A stretch of DNA of 64,000 nt from contig NZ_JODY01000001.1 of NCBI RefSeq assembly GCF_000718015.1, positions 248,001 to 312,000 on the forward strand, in the 5' to 3' direction. The DNA is from Streptomyces catenulae. GTDB lineage: Bacteria; Actinomycetota; Actinomycetes; Streptomycetales; Streptomycetaceae. The translations under genes were made by a program, and so were the position numbers. The notes under the pieces are model-generated. The model did no database searches, had not been told where the DNA came from, and saw only the letters and a list, made by a program, of their open reading frames with translations. This document shows, one piece after another, positions 8,884 to 17,900 of the stretch. Positions within the stretch are counted from its first letter, which is position 1. Each line of letters starts with the position of its first letter.

Positions 8884-11094
8884 TCACTCGTTGTGGAGGA
8901 CGTACGCCCAGGCGGGCTGTTCGCCGCCCTTCTCGTCGATCGCGGTCAGCTCCGACAGGACCCAGTACGGGATCTGCCCCCGCTCGGAGCTGCCCGGGGG
9001 GAGGAGAGCGCGGGTACGGATTCCGGTGACGTACAGCGCGACCATGGTGAGGAATTTCTCCAGGCCGCACGCGGCGGGAAGCCCGGCCAGATGCTCCTCG
9101 TCGGGTCCGGTCGGGATGCGCAGGATGTGCCCGGTGGGACCGTCGATGACCAACTCGCCCCCCATCCATCTGCCGATCTGGAAGAAGGGGCCGCGCTCCG
9201 CCACGGGGTCGACCTCATTCGGCCAGTCCACCTCGTCGAAGAGGTCGACCTCCCAGTCCCCGTACGGCAGCAGCGCCATGGCGCCCTCTCTCATGTCCGG
9301 CAGGCCGAACTCGGTGAGGAATTCGCGAGTCGGCCGGTGGGTCAATTCCTCGGGAATGTCCTCGGGTTCGGACTCCCAGATGTCGTCCTCGCCGAACAGG
9401 CTGATCAGGTCTCGGTGGCTCGGGGGAGTGGCATCAACGGGGCTGCTCGGGCCCGCATCCGCGTAATCCCGGGACAGGGGCTGTTGCAGGGAGCCGAAGG
9501 TGCCCGAGAAATCCATGGCGTCCGTCGGCTGAAGGGCGATCAGTCCCGGGCTGCCGCCGAACACGAGGGTGTTGCCCATGGCCAGCGGTACGCAGGGCAG
9601 GAGGAAAGCGTGATTTTCCCGTCGCGGTGCCGGTGACGGAAACAGCTGGGAGAGGCGTGTGGGAGGCCCGGAGCAGTCGTCGTCGCTCTCTGTGTCCGAC
9701 GCGGTCGGTGAAGCCGGGGGAAGGGCCAGGTCCGTGCGATCTTCCGGCGGGATCTCTTCCTCTTCCCAGGGACCGGCGATCAGTTCACCCGTATCCATGT
9801 CCCGGACGGATACATACGCATCCGGCGCCCCGTCCACCGTACGCAGCTGCAGCCCGGCAAGGGCGGGCCGTCCCTGCCAGCGCACTTCCGCCAGCCTGAC
9901 GAACCTGCCCGCTTCGAGAAAACGCGGGTGGTAGCCACCCGGTGGCCGCCAGTGGGCCCACTTCGTACGCCACAGAAGGGAGACACCGGACGAAGCCACG
10001 GAATGCGCGAATTCCTGGTCACCGCGCGACCAGGCCATCACATGCAGCCAGGAAGCCCACTCCCGCTGGCTTTTCGGAACAACTCCCCATTCCCACAGAT
10101 GAATGGCGTCTGCCGCGGGACTGTTGCCAGGGATGAGATAGCTGCGGCTTCGCGCCGAGTCCATGAGGGCGGTCTGCGGCAACTGCGCCACCATCCGCCC
10201 GTCGCGCAGCAACTCCTCGTACACCCCCGCCTGTACGGCGTGCATGGCGAGCCCGGCGGCGGCGTACAGCCCGACAGCTCCGGTCCTGGCCCAGCCCTCG
10301 GGGTGCCGGAGGTCGACGGACGTCCGCAGCAGCCAGTCGACCAGATGCCGATTGACGCGCTTGCGCTCCCCGGAATCGACCTGCCGTCGCAGGGCTTCGG
10401 CCACACGCTCCTCGGCGAAGGACACACCGAGCGGGCCCACGACCAGCAGCTCTGCGTGCTCCCGGGTCAGCGCGGTGAGTTCCTCCGCTGACCGGGTCTC
10501 GCCGGTCAGCGCAGAGACGAGCTGTCCCCACACGGGCAGGGGCACGTTGCGCGGCTCCGCCAGGGCGAGGGCGCGCAACGCGTCCGGCATGTCGGGAGCG
10601 GGGACGCCACCGGCGGGATCGGCCAGTCGGAAAACGTTCTCGGGAGGCGCACTGCGGGGCAGGAGTCCGGGACCGGTATCGGTCAGCACGGCCAACTTGC
10701 CACGGGCCAACAGGGGAAGGACCCAGGTCACCAACCGCTCGGGCTCGTACGACCGCCGGGTGAGCCCGGCGCGCTCGGCGTTGACCAGCACCAACAACCG
10801 CTCTTCGGGCCATGAACCGAGCGCGAACCGCCAGTCGTCCCGCTTCCCCGGAGACAGGTCGAACCCCAGCGCAACCAAGGCGTTGTGCATCACTTGCTCG
10901 GCGGTCAGCCCTGCGGCATCGACAAGAACACTCCCCGGTACGCCCTCGTGTACCCGCCGCATGACATCCCCGGCATCGACACCGACCGGAGTGACGACAT
11001 GGGCGGCACTGCCACCCCGCCCCCCGACACGCCACCATGCCCCCACCCGACCGGGCACCCCCTCCGCAGGAATGCCCACCGACCCCTCAGCCAT
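8884..11094 (-). CDS. SUKH-4 immunity-family protein with degenerate NTPase-like N-terminal region
   Basis: 736 residues from an ATG preceded by GAGGAG; a GTG 18 bases upstream lacks a good ribosome site. The last ~180 residues (from the phrase LISLFGEDDIW to the end) resemble the SUKH-4 immunity family, proteins that neutralise polymorphic toxins in the producer. The N-terminal ~200 residues parallel the P-loop NTPase encoded at 21870-24011 (GLTAEQ versus GLTASQ, followed by similar strand-helix spacing and LTP/LLP turns), but I find no Walker A, so it may be an inactive NTPase. A middle stretch (VRDMDTGELIAGP) looks like one blade of a WD-type repeat. A Ser/Asp/Pro-rich linker precedes the SUKH part. 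It lies downstream of the toxin and immunity genes and upstream of the secretion genes. Confidence 0.7.
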   Translation of the reverse strand: MAEGSVGIPAEGVPGRVGAWWRVGGRGGSAAHVVTPVGVDAGDVMRRVHEGVPGSVLVDAAGLTAEQVMHNALVALGFDLSPGKRDDWRFALGSWPEERLLVLVNAERAGLTRRSYEPERLVTWVLPLLARGKLAVLTDTGPGLLPRSAPPENVFRLADPAGGVPAPDMPDALRALALAEPRNVPLPVWGQLVSALTGETRSAEELTALTREHAELLVVGPLGVSFAEERVAEALRRQVDSGERKRVNRHLVDWLLRTSVDLRHPEGWARTGAVGLYAAAGLAMHAVQAGVYEELLRDGRMVAQLPQTALMDSARSRSYLIPGNSPAADAIHLWEWGVVPKSQREWASWLHVMAWSRGDQEFAHSVASSGVSLLWRTKWAHWRPPGGYHPRFLEAGRFVRLAEVRWQGRPALAGLQLRTVDGAPDAYVSVRDMDTGELIAGPWEEEEIPPEDRTDLALPPASPTASDTESDDDCSGPPTRLSQLFPSPAPRRENHAFLLPCVPLAMGNTLVFGGSPGLIALQPTDAMDFSGTFGSLQQPLSRDYADAGPSSPVDATPPSHRDLISLFGEDDIWESEPEDIPEELTHRPTREFLTEFGLPDMREGAMALLPYGDWEVDLFDEVDWPNEVDPVAERGPFFQIGRWMGGELVIDGPTGHILRIPTGPDEEHLAGLPAACGLEKFLTMVALYVTGIRTRALLPPGSSERGQIPYWVLSELTAIDEKGGEQPAWAYVLHNE

Positions 11095-11352
11095 ACCGCT
11101 CCTCGTCGCCACTGCTCACGAATTCCCTCACAGTAGGGGGAGAACGCGTTCGGAGGGGGACCGGGGGCTGTGCAGAGGACTTGCCGGAGAGTTGGCCTGT
11201 GCGGGGGAGTGCCCCTCCACCGTGACTGTCACCAGGTCTCGATGCTCAGGGGAGCAGGGAATTACCAGGGGGCTGCTCTTACTTTCGTTTTCCGGCGTGC
11301 CTCTGCGGAGTTCACATTCCATGCGGGTGTATGCACTGATCTTCGACCCCGA

Positions 11353-11973
11353 CTACTCACCCAGGAAGGGGATCGACGAGCGATCGATGCCCGCAGGTAG
11401 GGAAAAGCCCTCGCGGTAGAAGTCCGGCATGTCGACGTCATCAAGAGCCGTCGCCAGCTGTGGCGTGCTGCCTTCGAGCGAGTCACGGATGCTGACGACC
11501 TCACCCTCGGGGTTGTATTCGAAGGCGTAGTGCAGTTGGCCGTCACCGTCGTAGGAATTCTTCTCAATTTTTTTCAACTGCCGCTGAAGGTCGATCTGTA
11601 GCGTCATCAGCGCAGCGTCGTAGGTGTTGATCCGCTCCAGGTGGACGAGGTATCCGGCAAGGTCACCCGAGCCCGCGTATCTGTAGGAGATGCTCCACTG
11701 ATGGCTGCCGATGCGCTGCACGGTGGACTGGATTCCGAAGGGGACACCTGGGTGGCGCGCCAAGTGTTCACCCCTGGTGCTCTCCGGGTCGGTCGCCCAG
11801 TAATCAATGTGGAAGAGGCTGCCGGAATCGTAGAATTCGGCAAACAGGAGTGCGTGGGATTCGTCGAACTGGGCCCGTGTGTAGTCGCCCTCGTCCAGAG
11901 CTTCCTCGCGAGTGACCTCTTCCCCGGGGTAGATTCCCCAATCCAGGTAGAAGCGCTGAATTTGACTGGACAC
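11353..11973 (-). CDS. Putative cognate immunity protein of the NTase-tipped toxin
   Basis: 206 residues, acidic, no signal peptide or membrane helix. I do not recognise the family. The GTG start lies 6 bases after the toxin stop codon and has GAGG a few bases upstream, so translation is probably coupled to the toxin. That is the classical position of the immunity gene of a polymorphic toxin. Base composition is visibly less GC-rich than the locus average, matching the adjacent C-terminal tip of the toxin, as expected for a toxin-tip/immunity pair acquired together. The role is inferred from position and composition only. The SUKH-4 protein downstream could instead, or in addition, provide immunity. 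Confidence 0.65.
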   Translation of the reverse strand: MSSQIQRFYLDWGIYPGEEVTREEALDEGDYTRAQFDESHALLFAEFYDSGSLFHIDYWATDPESTRGEHLARHPGVPFGIQSTVQRIGSHQWSISYRYAGSGDLAGYLVHLERINTYDAALMTLQIDLQRQLKKIEKNSYDGDGQLHYAFEYNPEGEVVSIRDSLEGSTPQLATALDDVDMPDFYREGFSLPAGIDRSSIPFLGE

Positions 11974-11979
11974 GTGACC

Positions 11980-14900
11980 TCACACTTCCATGCTCGGGTA
12001 CATGGCGTACCTGCTGCTCTCGCGCATGACTGAAAAATCGATTCCCGGCAGGCCGAATTCCTCAGTCAGTCTATATGCCTCGCTCGCGAAGGTGCGATCA
12101 GGATCCCCAGGGATCCTGTCCAGCAAGAAGCTGGGGACGAAGCCCTTGTTGTTGTAGCTGCGGAGGTCCTTACGCAGCTTGCGGCTGCCCTCCAACGTGT
12201 TGCGATCGATGAGACCTTGCTTGCACTTCTCCACGTACGCGTCGAAGCCTTCGTCCGATACGAAGATCGCGAAGTCGACATCCTTGGCATCCGGCTTCCG
12301 TAGCGAAGACCCTTGCACCACGATGCTGCCGTCGGGTAGGCCGAACTCTCGTGCCAGACCGCGCAGTCGAGTGGTGAACCGATCGAACTCTTCCTTGTTC
12401 TCGAAGTGGTACGGGTAGCCCCGAGGCTCTACCTCGTGGGACCAGTTCTGCATCTGCTCGATGATATTGGCATCGGTTATAGGGGTGTCTCCTTCCTTTA
12501 TCTTTTTGTTCTTGATGGCTGCCACGTTGACGAAATCCGCGATCTGGAGCGGACTGAGCCCGAGGTCCTGGCCGACATGGAACACCCGGATCAGGTCTCC
12601 CGGGATCGGCGGGAGAGGCGTGGCGCTGCTGCTTGAGTTCAGCGGGACGAAGCTCTGTGACCCGGTCAGCGGATCCGTGTAGACGATCTGACCGTTCTGA
12701 TTCGTCGCGGTCACCGGGAGGCTTCGGTCGTTGGCGTCCTGCGCGAGGAAGACCCTCTGAGCGCCGTGCCCCTCGCCGGCGAGAGAGGTCTCCAGTTCAC
12801 CGATCGTGGTGCCCTGCTGCCGAGGGGGCCGTGGAACGCTGCCGGTCGCGTCGCGTGTTGCGGTCGGCTCGTGAGTCGGCGCGCTGTGCTGGGTTCCGCT
12901 GTTCGTACGGTCGCTGTGCTGCTCGGGGGCGTGCGAGGGCATGCGGTCGTTTTCGGGCGAGTCGGCCGTGGGCGCACGGTCGGAGTCCTCCGGGGCGGCC
13001 GGAGGGCGTCGCTCGGTGCCCGCCAGATCGGCCTGGTGCCTGTGGTCTGAGCCTGCGGGGGCGGCGGGGGGCCGACGTTCGGTGCCTGCTGGATCCGCGG
13101 GCGGGGTGTGGTCGATGCCGGCCGGGCCCGCCTGTGGGGTGTGGTGGGGGTCCGGGGCGGTGGGGGGAGTCTGGCTCTGATCGTTGTGCATCGCCGAAAT
13201 GAGGCTGTCGACGAAGTTCAGGTGCTGCTGGATCTCCTCGTCCATGCGCAGGCGCCGGGGCGTCTTGTAGCCCTCTGTCGCCTTCTTGGCCTCGGCCTCG
13301 GTCTTGCCCTGGGCCCGCAGGTCGGAGCGTTCCTGCTCCAGCAACTCCTTGCGCTGGGGGTCGACGCGGTACGTCGTGCTGTAGTAAACGGGCACTTCGC
13401 GCATGGCGAGGGAGGCGCGAATGGTCCGGGAGCAGTCCGCATGCCCGGAGTTGGCTTTGCGCAGACCGCAAGGTTCCCGCTCCGTGTACAGACCGGCGAT
13501 CTTGTAGGTGGGCTTCCCCTCGGCCTCCCTGCCTCTGTTGAGCTGATCGACCCACTCCAGGATGTGACCTTCCGAGTGCCGCGGACTCACGGCGTCCGAG
13601 GCGGCCGGGACGGACGAGTCGATGATGTAGTGGCTCTCGCCGTGCTCGTCGACGACCTCCACCACCGCGTAGTTCTTGTCGGAGAAGTCCGGGGAGTTGC
13701 GCTCCGTCTCGGCCAGCACATCCCGGGCGTCCGGAGGGACGTTGTCCTTGGGGCGCGAGGATGCCTCCCGTCGGGTGGACGCCACGGACTCGTGATGGTC
13801 GTGCGCCGGGTCCACCCGCTGCCCCTTCTTGGGCGGGGCATCGGCGTACGGGTCGTTGCGGGGTGCGGGTTCCGGGCTCGCGCCCACCGCGTTGTTCGCG
13901 TGGAAGGAGTGGCTCATCCGGCCCAAGGTCGCGAGCGCGGCGGACCGGTCACCGTCGTTCATCTGCGACCACGCCGGGTCGAGATGACGGCGCAGATCGC
14001 TGTCCGTGAAGTTGGTCGCAGGCATCGAGACGTTGTCGCGGTGCTCCCGCAGCGTCTCCTTGTGCTCTTTCTTCGCTTCCGCCAAGGCGTTCTTGGCGTC
14101 CTTCAGCCGCTGTTCGGCAGCCGCCCGCTCCGCCTGACCGGCCTTCTTCAGCTCTCTCTTGGCGCTGCCGAACTCCTTCTTGGCGTCGTCAATCGCCTGC
14201 TTGGCATCGCGGATGTGCTGTGCGGACTCCGCATGCCGCTGCCGTCGGTCCAGGGACTCCTGCAGCAGATCGCCCAAGGGGGACCTGGGCGGGTCGCCCT
14301 GGGGCTCGGCCCAGGCTCGCATCTGCTGCTGGACCGGCTTCAGATCGATCCGCCGTACCGGGTGGTCGTCGCGGAGGTCCTGCTGAGATTGGTCCGGAGG
14401 CAGCTCCACCTGCGGCTGGTCCACGGCTTCCGGGTGGGGAAGGCTCTGGTTGCGCTGCTCGCGGGTGGCTTGCGGGCTGGGGTCGTGGGGCTCGGCGGGG
14501 GAACCGGCCGGGCGCTGGGGCGTGGTCGGGCTCTGGGGTGTGTGCGGGCTCTGGAGGTGGGCGGCGGGCTGGTGGGTGGTGTCGACGGGGCGGCGGTTGG
14601 CGTCGAGCGGGATGGCGAAGACGCCGTTGTCGCCGTTGTGGAGCGGGGTGGTGCCGCGTCGGCCCGTCTGCGGGTCGGCGTAGACGATCCGGCCGTTGTG
14701 GTTGACGACGTTCCAGGCGTGGGCGCGGCCGTCGGCGTTCTGCGTGATGATCACGGCCTGTGCGCCGTGGCCCTCGTCGCGGAGGGTGGACTCCAGGTTG
14801 CGGTACGCGTCGTGGCCGTCGCCGAAATCGTGGAACTCGGCGCCCAGGGTGCGTTCGATACGGTCCCGGCCGTGGGGCTCGGGGGTGTCGGCGGGCGCGC

Positions 14901-17900
14901 CGTCCTCATGCCGGCTGCGGCGGGCGGCGACCGTGGGGTTTCCGGCGTACGCATCGGCGAACGCCAGGGCTCCGTCGGGGCAGTTGACGTCGCGGCCCGA
15001 CTCGTCCGGGTGCTGGCCGCGGATGTCGTCCACCCAGGTGCCCTCATGCGGGTCGGGGGCGTGCTGGAACGAACCGTCCTCGTTGCGCGGGAACCGCTCC
15101 TGCTGTACGCGGGAGTCCTCGTCGTTGGGCCGGTCGTAGCCGTCCGGCGGCCCGTAGGGACGGGTCTCGGTGGCCGGGAAGACCGGCTCCCTCGACTCCG
15201 GCTCGTGGTCGGTGTCCGGGGAGTCCTGGGGGTCCGTGCCGTCGTGGGGCTCGTGGGATTCGTCGGACTCGTGGGTGTCCTGAGCGTTGTCGGAGTCCTC
15301 GGTGTCCCGGGGGGTGTCCTGCCCGTCCTGGCCGTCCTGCCCGTCCTGGCCGTTCTCGGTGTCCCGCGTGTTCCGGGTGTCCTGGCCGTCCCGGGGGTCG
15401 TCCGGTGTGTCGCGGGTGTCCTGCGTGTTCCGGGGAGCGGCCGTCGGTCGGCCGTAGTGTTCCCCGGTGTCCGGGGCCCGGTTCGGGGTGGCGTCCGGAT
15501 CCGGGGTCGCCGTCGGGGGTGCTGTGTCGGTGGTGCGGTTGTCCGTGTTCTGTTCGGTGGTCGGGGTGTCGTGGGAGGGCGGTTCGTCGGTGGACTGCCT
15601 GGTGGACGGATCGGCCGTCGGCTCGGTGGACGGTGAGGTGTGGGAAGGGTCGTCCGAGCGGGTGTCGGTCGTCGAGTGGTCCGTCGGCGAGTCGGAGCCC
15701 GAGCTGTTGTCGGTGCCGGTGTTCTTGTCGGTGTCGGTGTCCGGGGTGGTGTGCTGCGTGGACGGCTCGGGTGTCGGCGGGGTCAGGAAGTATGGGGTGA
15801 TCGGATTCCGGTTGGCGTCCAGCGGGGTGTAGAAGACCTCTTGGGCGCCCAGGTGGATCGGGTTCTCGCTGACGACGCCTGTTTGCGGGTCGACGAAGAG
15901 GACCTTGCCGTTGTGGTTGACCGCGGCGAAGGCGTGGCCGCCACCGCCGGGCCAGTTGACGCCGATCACGGCCGCCGAGCCGTGCCCGGCCTGCGACAGC
16001 TCGTGGGTGATGCGCGCGTACGGGTGGGGATGGTCGTTGCCCGCGTACGTGGCGGGGGCCCCGGCCCAACGTGTCTGGTTCTCGACCGAATTGCGCTCCG
16101 CGGAGAAGGTGTTCAGGCTGCCGTCCGGATTGCGGTCCAGGGTGCGCGGCGCGGACACCGTCGGGCGGCCGAACCAGGTTTCGAGGAACGAGCGGGTGCA
16201 GTCGGCGCAGTTGTTGGACCGACCGGGCACTCCCGGGCCGCCGTCGTTCTGCAGACCGGCCCAGTTTCCCTGCCGCGGGTCCGCGAATACCTGCGGGGTG
16301 CCGTCGGGGTTCCTCGGGTGGGCGTTCTCAAGGTCCTGCTGGTGGACGGGGTCGGGCGTGGTCAGGCCCTCGGTCGGGGTGTTCAGGTCGTTGCGGATGT
16401 CCGAGAGGTGGTCCGCGTGGGGCGGGGGCGGGGGCGCCGTGGGCTGCGCGGGCGTGCTGTCGTCCGTGGGCGGCTGGTGGTGATCGGGCGACTGGTGGGT
16501 GGTGTCCGGCTGGTGAGTGGTGTCCGACTGGGCGTGGTCCGGCTGGTGGTGGTCCGGTGCCGGCATCCCCTGGTCGTTCGGCGTGGCGGTCGGGGACGCG
16601 GACGGCGGGTGCTGGTCCGTCGGACGGTTCGTCGGCTGCTCGCCACGGGGCGGCGTGGTCGGGCGCCCGGGTGTCCCGGTACGGGGTGTTTCCGTACGCG
16701 GCGCTTCCGACCGCGGCTGCCCTGTACGGGGTGCCTCCGTGCGCGGTGCCTCCGAGCGTGGCGCTTCCGTACGCGGTGCGTCGGTACGCGGCGTGTCGGT
16801 ACGGGGCGGTGTGGCGGGCCGGTTGGGCGTTTCGGTGCGTGGAGCCTCGGAACGCGGCGTTTCGGAACGCGGCTGTGCTGTGGGGCGGCTCGGTGTTTCG
16901 GTGCGTGGTTGCGAGCCCGGACGGTTCTGCCTCGGGTCGCGCGACGGGGGCGTGGGCCTGGTGTTCGGCTGTTCCGTACGTGGTGGCGTGGCCCGTGGCG
17001 TCGTCCCGGCGGCGCCTGCCATCGGTGCCTGCGTCGGGATGGGGCCGACCGTCGGCGGCACGGAGGACGAGGGGGCGGGCGAGGGTGTCGTGGGCGGCGG
17101 GGTCGGGTGCTGCGGGGCGCTCGCCTCACCGGGCTGCGTTCCGTGGGCCGGGGGCGCCACCGTGGCGGTGTCGCTCATGAGGCTGACGTCGGTGTCGCCG
17201 GGGTGGTGCGGGGCCGGTCGCGACGGTGCCGGTGCGTGGCCCTGGCCAGGGCTCGGGTGTGCGGTGGGGGCGTTGCCGGGCATGGCGCCGCTCGGCATGG
17301 CGGGGCGGCCACCGCCCTGGCTCTGGCTGTCGTTGCCGCCGTCGTGGGAGCCGTCCGGCGTGGGGCCCTGGGCCGGGGCGGGCATGGTGGTGACCGCGTC
17401 GTGCTCGACCTGGTGCACGGCCGGTTCCGGGCGAGGGCTGTCGGGCGCCGGGGCCGGTGCGGCCTCGTGGTGGTCCGCCGTAGGTGGCGGGGACGGCATG
17501 GGGGCGGGCTCGGTGTGGCGCGGGTCCGGGATCGACGCGTCGTGCTCCGGGGCGTGGGGGGCGAAGCCTTCCGGGTGGCTCGGGCGCACGCTGTCCGGAG
17601 TGGTGTCGGGGGCCGGTCCGCCCTCGATGTCCGGCCGTGTTCCGGTGGACGGCTCCGGGGACGAACTGGGGGTGGACGGGTCGTCGCCCGGGGTGTGGCC
17701 GATGCTGTCGTGGTAGGCCTGGGTGCCCACGTCGAAGGGGCTGGGCGAGTCGGAGCCACGGTCCGGTGCGGGCGACGAGGAGGGCGACGAGTCCGGGCCG
17801 CCGGTGCTCTCCGGACTGCTGTGGGGCGACGTCCCCGAGTCCGACGGACCGTCGGAGGATGCGGGCGACGAGGGCGACGAGGGGCCGATGTCCGGTGCTC

